DNA of 64,000 nt from a bacterium (GTDB lineage: Bacteria > Bacillota > Bacilli > Lactobacillales > Streptococcaceae): NCBI GenBank assembly GCA_905221385.1, contig CAJNCV010000001.1, positions 124,001-188,000 of the forward strand, in the 5' to 3' direction. Numbering within the stretch: the first letter of the stretch is position 1; the number at the start of each line of letters is the position of its first letter. The notes under the pieces were generated by a model, which saw only the letters and a program-made list of their open reading frames with translations, was not told the origin of the DNA and made no database searches. Position numbers and translations under genes: made by a program. Positions 18,517-27,800 of this stretch are shown piece by piece.

Positions 18517-18876
18517 ATGAATACACGTGTCTTTAAAGACATTTCAAAATACCAACACAGGGCTTGGTTAGGCTTCACCACAAGGCAAATCATCTTTGTT
18601 TTACCAGCCTTTATTGTCACAATTATTGTTTTGGGCTTGAATCTCTTTTTCTGGCAATTTGGAGATTGGTTTGTTTACGGTTTTGTGTTTGCCTTTACCA
18701 TCCCCCTCATGCTTTTTGGAGTCTATAAACCCAATGATTTATATTTTGAACATTATTTGAAATACCGTCTTCATTTTGAATTAACGGTTCCCCTACGCAC
18801 AATTACAGGAAAGAAAGGACCTGAACATGAAAAGAAAATCAAATACATTAAAGAAACAAAAAACTTCAATGACTAA
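18517..18876 (+). CDS. PrgI/VirB3-like membrane protein
   Basis: 119 residues with the PrgI-family layout: N-terminal RVFKDISKYQHRAWLGFTTRQ, two hydrophobic segments (IIFVLPAFIVTIIVLGL and WFVYGFVFAFTIPLMLFGVY), and the basic tail starting LYFEHYLKYRL. It is a small inner-membrane component that works with VirB4. It overlaps the VirB4 gene by 50 bases, supporting coupled synthesis. Confidence 0.85.
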   Translation: MNTRVFKDISKYQHRAWLGFTTRQIIFVLPAFIVTIIVLGLNLFFWQFGDWFVYGFVFAFTIPLMLFGVYKPNDLYFEHYLKYRLHFELTVPLRTITGKKGPEHEKKIKYIKETKNFND

Positions 18877-21184
18877 TAAAAAGGAAGAAGTTAAAGGAAA
18901 AAAAGAGGAAGTGTTACCCTCTACAGCGAATAGCCTTGCCTATCAAGCCCTGTACCAAAATGGTCTAATGCAGGTAAAAGAAGATTATTTCTCACAAAGC
19001 TACTTACTTGGGGACGTCAATTACCAAACTGTTGGTTTAGAAGATAAGGGCGCAATCATTGAGAAGTATTCTGATTTGATTAACTCTTTAGATGACCAAA
19101 CCAACTTCCAATTGACCATCTTTAATAAAAGATTGAATTTAGAAAAGTTTAGACAGAGTGTTCTGTATGAGGAAAAAGAAGATGGATACGATACCTATCG
19201 TAAAGAATTGAATCGGATGATGAATCAGAATTTAGACAGTGGTGAAAATAACTTTTCAGCTGTGAAACTGATTACCTTTGGTAGAAAGGATTCTAATCCC
19301 AAACAAGCCTATCGTTCCCTGTCCCAAATAGGAGAATATTTCAAGAGTGGTTTCTCAGAAATTGATGCTCGCTTTGAATCCTTGGCTGGAGAAAACCGTG
19401 TGAACTTGTTGGCAGATATGCTAAGAGGAGAACACCATCTTCCGTTTTCTTACCGTGATTTAACGAGATCGGGTCAGACAACTCGTCACTTTATAGCTCC
19501 TAACCTCTTGGATTTTAAAAACAAGAATTACCTACAAATCAATGACCGCTTATTGCAGATTGTCTATGTCAGAGACTACGGTATGGAATTAGGAGATCAG
19601 TTTATCAGAGACCTCATGCAAGGAGATTTGGAATTGATTGTGAGCCTCCATGCACAAAGTTCGACCAAGGCAGATGCCATGAAGAAACTACGAACGAAGA
19701 AAACCTTGATGGAATCCCAAAAGATAGGAGAACAACAAAAACTAGCTCGTACAGGTATCTATTTGGAAAAAGTAGGCCATGTTTTAGAAAGCAATATTGA
19801 TGAGGCTGAAGAACTCTTAAAAACCATGACCGAGACAGGAGATAAACTGTTTCAAACAGTCTTCTTAATTGGTGTCTTTGGTCAGGATGAAGAAGAACTC
19901 AAACAAGCCCTAGACACGATCCAACAAGTGGCCGGCTCAAATGACCTAATGATTGATAAACTTCCATATATGCAAGAAGCAGCTTTTAATAGTTTGCTGC
20001 CATTTGGTTGTGATTTTTTAGAGGGAGTATCACGTAGTTTATTAACATCTAATGTAGCAGTGAACTCTCCATGGACTTCAGTAGATTTACAAGACCGTAG
20101 TGGGAAATATTACGGTATCAATCAAATCTCAAGCAATATTATTACCATTGATCGCAGCCTATTAAATACACCGTCTGGTCTGATTTTAGGAACATCTGGA
20201 GCTGGGAAAGGGATGGCAACCAAGCATGAAATTATCACGACCAAAATCAAGGAATCTGGTGAAAATACTGAAATTATCATCGTGGATCCAGAAGCAGAAT
20301 ACAGTGTCATTGGACGAGCTTTTGGGGGAGAAATGATTGATATTGCTCCCGATTCCCAAACTTATCTCAATGTCCTTGACTTGTCTGAGGAAAATATGGA
20401 TGAAGATCCTGTAAAGGTAAAATCAGAATTTCTTTTATCCTTTATCGGCAAATTATTGGATAGGAAAATGGATGGGAGAGAAAAATCGATTATCGACCGA
20501 GTTACCAGACTCACTTATCAGTCATTTAAAGAGCCTTCTTTGGAAGAATGGGTTTTTGTCTTGAGTCAACAGCCAGAAGAAGAAGCGCAGAATTTGGCAC
20601 TTGATATGGAACTGTATGTCGAAGGTTCTCTTGATATTTTTTCTCATAAGACCAATATTCAGACAGGATCTAATTTCTTGATTTATAACGTTAAGAAGTT
20701 AGGAGATGAGCTGAAACAAATCGCTCTTATGGTAGTGTTTGATCAGATATGGAATCGTGTTGTTCGGAACCAAAAATTAGGGAAGAAGACCTGGATTTAT
20801 TTTGATGAAATGCAGCTTCTCTTATTAGATAAATATGCCAGTGATTTCTTCTTTAAATTGTGGAGTCGTGTCAGAAAATATGGAGCCAGTCCGACTGGAA
20901 TAACTCAAAACGTCGAAACCTTATTGTTAGATCCAAATGGTAGACGGATTATTGCAAATAGTGAATTTATGATTCTCCTCAAGCAAGCAAAAAATGACCG
21001 AGAAGAACTGGTTCAACTCTTAGGCTTGTCAAAAGAACTTGAAAAATATCTAGTCAATCCAGAAAAAGGGGCAGGACTAATAAAAGCAGGTTCAGTTGTT
21101 GTTCCCTTTAAAAATAAGATTCCTCAAGGTACTCAATTGTTTGATATTATGAGTACGGATCCTGATAAAATGGCTTCTAACTAA
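18827..21184 (+). CDS. VirB4-like secretion ATPase
   Basis: A 785-residue cytoplasmic ATPase that powers assembly and transport of the type IV secretion system. Walker A GTSGAGKGMATKHE lies near residue 455, with Gly where the usual Thr/Ser sits (GKG). Walker B WIYFDEMQLLLLDK lies near residue 655. The C-terminal SEFMILLKQAKNDREEL region is also typical. The N-terminus is Lys-rich. The start follows AAAGGACCTG inside the PrgI-like gene. The GKG ending is seen in other Gram-positive VirB4 proteins (PrgJ type), so it is not a defect. Confidence 0.9.
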   Translation: MKRKSNTLKKQKTSMTNKKEEVKGKKEEVLPSTANSLAYQALYQNGLMQVKEDYFSQSYLLGDVNYQTVGLEDKGAIIEKYSDLINSLDDQTNFQLTIFNKRLNLEKFRQSVLYEEKEDGYDTYRKELNRMMNQNLDSGENNFSAVKLITFGRKDSNPKQAYRSLSQIGEYFKSGFSEIDARFESLAGENRVNLLADMLRGEHHLPFSYRDLTRSGQTTRHFIAPNLLDFKNKNYLQINDRLLQIVYVRDYGMELGDQFIRDLMQGDLELIVSLHAQSSTKADAMKKLRTKKTLMESQKIGEQQKLARTGIYLEKVGHVLESNIDEAEELLKTMTETGDKLFQTVFLIGVFGQDEEELKQALDTIQQVAGSNDLMIDKLPYMQEAAFNSLLPFGCDFLEGVSRSLLTSNVAVNSPWTSVDLQDRSGKYYGINQISSNIITIDRSLLNTPSGLILGTSGAGKGMATKHEIITTKIKESGENTEIIIVDPEAEYSVIGRAFGGEMIDIAPDSQTYLNVLDLSEENMDEDPVKVKSEFLLSFIGKLLDRKMDGREKSIIDRVTRLTYQSFKEPSLEEWVFVLSQQPEEEAQNLALDMELYVEGSLDIFSHKTNIQTGSNFLIYNVKKLGDELKQIALMVVFDQIWNRVVRNQKLGKKTWIYFDEMQLLLLDKYASDFFFKLWSRVRKYGASPTGITQNVETLLLDPNGRRIIANSEFMILLKQAKNDREELVQLLGLSKELEKYLVNPEKGAGLIKAGSVVVPFKNKIPQGTQLFDIMSTDPDKMASN

Positions 21185-21195
21185 GGGGAAGGTAA

Positions 21196-24009
21196 ATGAA
21201 GGATAAGAGAGAAATCATACGTGCCCGAAAGGCATTTAGAAGAAGTCTAAAAGATGAGAAGAAATTCTTGAAACAAGGTAAGAAGGAGGTGAGGAAACAG
21301 AAAAAAGATTCCGCTGTACTGGATGAAAAAGCATGGAAAAAAGAGATAAAAGAAAAGCTAGAGGAGATGAGAGAAGCTTCAAAGGAGAGAGTAAAACAAG
21401 CAAATGAAGACTACAATCATATTCTTCAAAATAGTCCTCCATCTCTGTTGAATCGCAAAGAATTAAAAGACAGACGGTTGCCTCATGCTAGGAAACGATT
21501 GAAAATAGCTAAGGAGCAATTTAGAGAAGCCAAGGTAGAAGCAAAAGAAGAAAGAAAAGAGAGTCGTAAAGAAAGAAAAACCAATCAAAAATTTCTCTAC
21601 GGTCAGGAATCGAAACATAAATCTAATTTTTTCTTTCAAGGGAAGAGGTTAGAAGAATTAAAAGCTAAGAAAGAAGTCAAGGCCGCAAAAGAGAATCTAA
21701 AATCTACTAAACAAGCCTATAAGTCCAAAAAAGTCAGTAGGAAAGCCAAAACTTTTCTTTATGTCCTTGGACGTGAAGGTGGAGAGTTAGCTTCAGAAAA
21801 TGAAGATTTAGAAGGCTATCGCACACTTCAAGAGACAATTAGAAAAGGGAAACGCTACAGTCGGCTTTCTTATAATCTTGGAAAAGCTAGTGTCAAAACA
21901 GGACAAGCAACAGGTCGTTTTACCAAGAAAAGACTGACCAACACAAAAGAGCGATACCATCATTTTAAGGATGGAAAAGGATGGAAACTAGCGAAAGATA
22001 ACCCAAGTTCCTTTAAGAATCGGTTTCGAAAATTAAAGAAACAAGGTCTTACAAGTGTCCGAAATATCTATCAGAAACTAAAAGCAGCCTTTTCCTTCTT
22101 TACATTTGCGGCTGGGAATCCTGTAACATGGATAGTTGGAGGAGTCATTTTTCTCCTCATACTGATGATGAGCTTCTTTTTAGGATTTTCATCTGCTAGT
22201 TTGATTCAACAAGATGAATTTGAATTGACTAAAGCTTATATCCACCTAACTTGGGAAGATGCAGAACATACTCGCACAAATGACAAAGGAATTACTTATT
22301 ACACAAAAGTTGATGATGTGATGGGGTATATGAACTTTAAATTCCATGACTATGAGTTACACAAACCAGTTCACTTATTTAGTTCAGAAACTTACAAGGA
22401 TTATCTATCTACTTTGTGGCATGATTTAAACGATGGGGAAGATTTGAAATCCATGCAAGACCTCTATGAAACTCCTAAGTATAAACTATCGAAAGACGAT
22501 CAAGAGGAAATGAAGGAACTAAAAGAAGAAGGTGTCTATGCTTCCATGCAGGAATTAGACAATCCATTTGAGGGACAAAGCAACGAAGATAGTCTAACCA
22601 TGACTTATCGTTACGGATACTATGATTTAGACGGGAAACCTACTCTTCAGGAGTACATTCTACTAGAAGCTAAGGCTCACCAAACAATTGTCGCACCAAT
22701 GGATGGAGTTGTATCTCTAGATGGCGACAATGTTATTCTCACTAACGGAAAAGGAGAGAATGAGAGTCGATTGACCTTGTATTCTATTCATAATGGCCGA
22801 GCGATTGAGGGAACAAGAGTCCTAACGGGTGATATTATTGGTGAAACACCAGACGATACAGGTTTGAAAGTTTCCTATCAAAAGTATAAGAACAAGAAAG
22901 AAAAATTGGTGTATGTCAATCCGCAATTCTATTTTCCAAAGGTCATTCAACTTCAGACCACTATCTTACCTGCCATTGGTCAGTTTGGTGGGGATGAGTT
23001 TGAACGTGCAAAACATATTTATGAGTTTTTGAAATCTCAAGGGGCAAGTCCCCAAGCCATTGCGGCTATTTTAGGAAATTGGTCGGTAGAGTCTTCTATC
23101 AATCCTAAACGTGCTGAAGGAGATTATTTATCTCCTCCAGTTGGCGCTACCGATTCCTCATGGGATGATGAAAGCTGGTTAGCAATTGGAGGTCCAGCCA
23201 TTTATGGAGGTGCTTATCCTAATATTCTTCATAGAGGTCTAGGTTTAGGGCAATGGACGGATACCGCAGATGGTTCAACACGTCATACAGCTTTATTGAA
23301 TTATGCACATATCAAAAATAAGAAGTGGTATGATTTAGACCTCCAGCTTGACTTTATGCTTCATGGAGATAGTCCTTACTATCAAAGTTGGTTAAAGGAT
23401 TTCTTTGGAAATACGGGCAGTGCAGCAAATCTCGCCCAACTCTTTCTCACCTATTGGGAAGGAAATTCTGGTGACAAACTACTGGAAAGACAAACCAGAG
23501 CAACGGAATGGTATTACCAAATTGAAAAAGGCTTTAGCCAAACAAATGGAGGACAGGCAAAGAGTGATCCGCAATCCCTTGAAGGGGTTCGTGGGGACTT
23601 ATATGATCATTCTGTTCCTGGTGGTGGAGATGGTATGGCCTATGCCTATGGACAATGTACATGGGGTGTTGCGGCTCGTATGAATCAATTAGGCTTAAAA
23701 TTAAAAGGAAGTAATGGAGAGAAGATTTCAATCATTAATACCATGGGAAATGGTCAGGACTGGGTTGCGACAGCGTCAAGTCTTGGAGGTGAAACAGGCT
23801 CTACACCAAGAGCAGGTGCTATTGTTTCTTTTGTGGGAGGTACACATGGCACACCAGCAGACTATGGTCATGTGGCTTTTGTAGAGAAGGTCTATGATGA
23901 TGGTTCTTTCCTTGTGTCTGAAACTAACTATGGTGGCAACCCTAACTACACCTTTAGAAAAATCTCGCAAGCAGATAGTGCAATCAGTTTTGCCTATACG
24001 ACGAAATAG
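21196..24009 (+). CDS. PrgK-like cell-wall hydrolase (lysozyme-like + CHAP)
   Basis: A 937-residue VirB1-type protein that opens peptidoglycan for the transfer channel. Residues 1-290 are extremely Lys/Glu-rich and cytoplasmic. A membrane segment (WIVGGVIFLLILMMSFFLGF) sits near 310-332. A phage-lysozyme-like domain covers about 600-775 (AKHIYEFLKSQGASPQAIAAILGNWSVE..., catalytic Glu in SVESS). A CHAP amidase/endopeptidase domain covers about 810-937 (YAYGQCTWGVAARM with the catalytic Cys, GHVAFVE with His). The two-enzyme architecture is typical of Gram-positive conjugation systems. Confidence 0.9.
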   Translation: MKDKREIIRARKAFRRSLKDEKKFLKQGKKEVRKQKKDSAVLDEKAWKKEIKEKLEEMREASKERVKQANEDYNHILQNSPPSLLNRKELKDRRLPHARKRLKIAKEQFREAKVEAKEERKESRKERKTNQKFLYGQESKHKSNFFFQGKRLEELKAKKEVKAAKENLKSTKQAYKSKKVSRKAKTFLYVLGREGGELASENEDLEGYRTLQETIRKGKRYSRLSYNLGKASVKTGQATGRFTKKRLTNTKERYHHFKDGKGWKLAKDNPSSFKNRFRKLKKQGLTSVRNIYQKLKAAFSFFTFAAGNPVTWIVGGVIFLLILMMSFFLGFSSASLIQQDEFELTKAYIHLTWEDAEHTRTNDKGITYYTKVDDVMGYMNFKFHDYELHKPVHLFSSETYKDYLSTLWHDLNDGEDLKSMQDLYETPKYKLSKDDQEEMKELKEEGVYASMQELDNPFEGQSNEDSLTMTYRYGYYDLDGKPTLQEYILLEAKAHQTIVAPMDGVVSLDGDNVILTNGKGENESRLTLYSIHNGRAIEGTRVLTGDIIGETPDDTGLKVSYQKYKNKKEKLVYVNPQFYFPKVIQLQTTILPAIGQFGGDEFERAKHIYEFLKSQGASPQAIAAILGNWSVESSINPKRAEGDYLSPPVGATDSSWDDESWLAIGGPAIYGGAYPNILHRGLGLGQWTDTADGSTRHTALLNYAHIKNKKWYDLDLQLDFMLHGDSPYYQSWLKDFFGNTGSAANLAQLFLTYWEGNSGDKLLERQTRATEWYYQIEKGFSQTNGGQAKSDPQSLEGVRGDLYDHSVPGGGDGMAYAYGQCTWGVAARMNQLGLKLKGSNGEKISIINTMGNGQDWVATASSLGGETGSTPRAGAIVSFVGGTHGTPADYGHVAFVEKVYDDGSFLVSETNYGGNPNYTFRKISQADSAISFAYTTK

Positions 24010-24092
24010 AAGGGTTTACACTTGAAATTATAACTATTTAAAGATACAATATGTCTATAAATGAGTGGTCGGCTCATGGTCAATCTGATAGT

Positions 24093-24186
24093 AATCTTGG
24101 ACATAAGGGCCAAGCGGTGGCGGACACCAGAACAAAATCCGAAAGCAATCTTGGACGTAAGGGCCAAGCGGTGGCAGACACCAGAA
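24093..24186 (+). repeat. Two 40-bp direct repeats with internal inverted repeats
   Basis: Units at 24093-24132 and 24147-24186 differ at only two positions and are offset by 54 bases. Each holds CTTGG(N9)CCAAG followed by GGTG(N5)CACC, so each could form two small stems in DNA or RNA. They lie in the 359-base gap between the wall hydrolase and the calcium-motif gene. A 95-residue frame crosses them (repeated GQAVADTR), but it has no ribosome-binding site and runs through two terminators. Confidence 0.75.
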
Positions 24187-24206
24187 TAAACCGACTGACT
24201 AGGTGG

Positions 24207-24230
24207 CTTACAGGTTCTGTAAGTCATCTT
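24207..24230 (+). terminator. Possible terminator after the secretion operon
   Basis: CTTACAG (24207-24213) and CTGTAAG (24217-24223) form a perfect 7-bp stem with a 3-base loop, followed by TCATCTTTTT. The T run is offset, so efficiency is uncertain. Confidence 0.55.
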
Positions 24231-24263
24231 TTTACTTTAATAATAGTGTTTTATCATTTTCAG

Positions 24264-24294
24264 GAGAACGTAGTTTTGGCTCGTTCTCTTTTTT
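24264..24294 (+). terminator. Rho-independent terminator
   Basis: GAGAACG (24264-24270) pairs with CGTTCTC (24282-24288) and is followed by six T. With the preceding hairpin it closes the secretion operon before the calcium-motif gene. Confidence 0.75.
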
Positions 24295-24368
24295 GTTGTG
24301 ATACTTCTTTCAAGGAATATTTGGTAGGATTGGAGTGAAAAAAGATTAACTAGGAAAGAAGGAAGTAT

Positions 24369-24779
24369 ATGGAAGCCATTTATCAACGTGATTCGGATCA
24401 AGATGGATTAACTGATGCTCAAGAATTGGCGCTAGGAACCAATCCTCTTAGCGCAGATTCTGATGGTGATGGTCGTTCAGATTTAGTGGAAGTAGAAGAA
24501 GGAAGCAATCCCTTAGAAAAGGATTTACAAGACATAGACCAAACAAGTATAACTGAACCGTCTTCAGTATTTATGGAAATGAAACAAAAGATTTCAGATA
24601 TGATGGAGAGTCACTACAAGGAATTTATACAGGCTCTGATTAGTATTGAAACAGGGATTGAAAACCAACAAGACCTAGAAGACTTATATACTTACTACAT
24701 GAGAACAGATGCCGTTTCTCTTTTGTCTAGTGATTTAGAAACCAGTCCTCAAGAGGTTGAAATGGAGATAGAGTTGTAG
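24369..24779 (+). CDS. Protein with two calcium-binding TSP3-like repeats
   Basis: 136 residues. Residues 7-19 (DSDQDGLTDAQEL) and 30-41 (DSDGDGRSDLVE) are typical thrombospondin type-3 / EF-hand-like calcium loops. The rest is acidic and helical. There is no signal peptide, so it appears cytoplasmic unless it is secreted by the conjugation channel itself. That is unusual, because such repeats normally sit in extracellular proteins. GAAAGAAGGAAG precedes the start. The role is unknown. Confidence 0.75.
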   Translation: MEAIYQRDSDQDGLTDAQELALGTNPLSADSDGDGRSDLVEVEEGSNPLEKDLQDIDQTSITEPSSVFMEMKQKISDMMESHYKEFIQALISIETGIENQQDLEDLYTYYMRTDAVSLLSSDLETSPQEVEMEIEL

Positions 24780-24826
24780 GGGAATCATGTGATTCTCCTA
24801 TTTTCGTATAGATGAAAGGAGCGAGT

Positions 24827-27800
24827 ATGGAAGTAATGCAATTATTGGCTATGTTTCGTGGAACAATTCCAAAAGATAGAGAGAAAATGGACCTATTTCT
24901 TCGTTATCAAGCGCAACATTTTGATGAGAAATGGCAGGATTTGGTAGAGAGTTTTTTGACTGAAGAGGGCAAGCTAGAAGAGATTCCTCACGTCTATTCT
25001 TTTCATCAAGATATTGTTTCTTTCCTAGAGGCCAGTTCCGAAAATCATGACCAAGATTTAGAAAGTTACACAAGAAGTTTTGGACAAGCAGGTCTAGATA
25101 AATTATCTCAATTAAGTAGTTGGGAGAAATACTTAGTTCTAGAAGTCGCAACCTATAACCTTTCCACTCGATTTTACATCCAATCTGAAAAAGAAAAGCT
25201 AGAACAACTAAGTGAGCTTATTTTTCATCAGAATCAGGATGTCAATTTGGTTAATGTCTATCGGGTTGCAAATAATCTATCTGACCGCATTAGTAGAGAT
25301 ATAGAGGAGTTTCTTCTAATGGTTGATTCCAAAGAACTAAAAAAAGAGGTTCTTGAGATTCATTTTGAAGAAAAAGAGGGAGATGTTCTAGCCTATTTGG
25401 GTTCTGAATTGATGGCTACTTTAGATACCTTTACAGATCTTGTCCATCATGAAGAAAACTACCAACAACTCCCACTGACACAAAAGCTGAAGATTATTAC
25501 TCATTTTGATGATGTAAAGGCTATAAGAGAAAAGTCTAAGCAAGTAGAGGAATCCTTATCTCCTTCAACTGATATTGAACAGGAAATGGAAGAAACGAGC
25601 TCCTTTTCTAATGTCGATAAAATTGTAGAAGAAGCTTTGAGGGAATATCCAATTGGTTCACAAGTAAGTTATAAAGGACAAGTATTTCAGTTGGTTTCGA
25701 TTGAAAATGCACACTTAAATGACTTAGTTCGATTAGAGTTATTCAATGATTCCAACCAGTTATTTGAAGAAAATCCTATCTTATACTTGAACAGTTTGGA
25801 AGAGATTGAACAAGTATTGTCTCTTTTAGAACTTGAAAAAGAAGATTCAGAGATTGAGATTGAATCATCAAGTGAAAGTCAGGAAATAGATTTGTTTTCC
25901 TATCTGGAAGAAGAAAATGAAAAGGAAAAAGATAAGGATAAGGAAACAGAAACGCTTATTTCAGATATAGAAGAGACGGCTGTCCCCGTTCAAGATTTTG
26001 TTTTTCCAGATGATTTAGAGGACTTTTACCCTAAGACAAATCGAGAAAAAATTGAAATGAATATCGCCGCAATTGATCTTGTTAAAAGATTAGAAAAAGA
26101 GGGACGACAAGCAAGTCCAGAAGAACAAGAACTACTAGCCAAGTATGTTGGATGGGGTGGTCTTGCCAATGAATTTTTTGATGAACTCAATCCAAAGTAT
26201 GAATCAGAACGTTTAACTCTCAAGAGTTTAGTAAGTAAGTCAGAATACTCTACCATGAAACAAAGTTCTCTCACAGCCTATTATACAGACCCAATGATTA
26301 TTCGCCAGATTTGGCAAAAATTAGTGGATGATGGTTTTGAAGGAGGAAGGATACTAGATCCTTCTATGGGGACTGGGAACTTCTTTGCGGCTATGCCTAG
26401 AAGTATACGAGAGAAATCAGAACTCTATGGGGTTGAATTAGACAGTGTGACAGGCGCAATTGCAAAACAACTCCACCCCAATACCCATATTGAAGTGCGA
26501 GGATTTGAAGAAGTTCCCTATCAAAATAATAGTTTTGATTTAGTCTTAACGAATGTTCCTTTTGGAAATTTTCGCATTGCCGATAAAAACTATGATAAAC
26601 CTTACATGATTCACGACTACTTTGTCAAACACTCACTTGATTTAGTAAGAGACGGAGGACAAGTTTCGATTATCTCATCTATCGGGACAATGGATAAGCG
26701 GACAGATAATGTCTTACAAGAGATTAAAACCAACACTCATTTTTTAGGGGGAGTTCGTTTGCCGGACACGGCTTTTAAAAAGATTGCAGGTACTCGAGTG
26801 ACCACAGACCTCCTCTTCTTTCAAAAGGATCAAGCAAAGAATCTTAATGAAGAGGAACTTGTTTTTAGTGGTTCTATTCTCTTTGAGGAGGATAAGCGTG
26901 TCTGGATCAATCCTTATTTTGATGGGAAATACAACACACAAGTTTTGGGTGAATATGAGGTACGTAATTTTAATGGAGGAACCCTCAATGTTAAGGGGGT
27001 ATCAGAAACATTAGCTACTGATATTATGGAAGCATTAGAGAATGTAGAAGCACCTAAACAAATTGACAATTCTTTGAAAGCACCTGTTTTTATCCAAGAA
27101 GAAGTGGATAATTCTATCCCAAGTCGTATACGTGAGGACTTAGCGCTCTATTCTTTTGGATATGAGGGAAATCAAATTTATTACCGAGATACGCATGGCA
27201 TTCGGAAAAGTACAAAAGTAGACGAAATTAGTTATTATGTAGATGAGAAGGGAGATTTTAAAGCTTGGGACAGTTCTTTATCTGAACATAAAATAGACCG
27301 ATTCGTGCAACTCCATTTGACAGATGAGGAAGCACTAGATGTTTACAAGTCAGAAGAAGCGAGTAAAAGAGGGAAATATAAGGGACTGTTCAAAAAAACT
27401 GTCTTTTATGAAAGTCCCTTATCGGATAAGGATATTAGTCGCATTAAGGGCATGGTTGATTTGAGAGAGACCTATCAATCCTTAATTGAAATTCAACGTC
27501 ATCCAGATTATAGTCGAACAGATTTTCAGGTATTACTTAGTAAACTCAATCATGACTATGACCGCTTTGTAGGTCAATTTGGATACTTGAATGCCTCAGT
27601 CAATCGGAATTTATTTGATAGTGACGATAAGTATTCCTTACTAGCAAGTTTAGAAGATGAATACATTGATTCTAAAAGTCAGAAAGTAAAATATAAAAAA
27701 TCTTTAGCTTTTGAGAAAGCATTGGTTAGGCCGGAGAGGGTGATTACAAGAGTTTCAACAGCTCTAGATGCCTTAAACTCCAGTTTATCGGATGGTAGAG

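Noticed and set aside
24051..24338. 95-residue frame with repeated GQAVADTR
   Set aside because: No ribosome-binding site, and the frame runs through two terminator hairpins; listed only as DNA repeats, although coding is not excluded.
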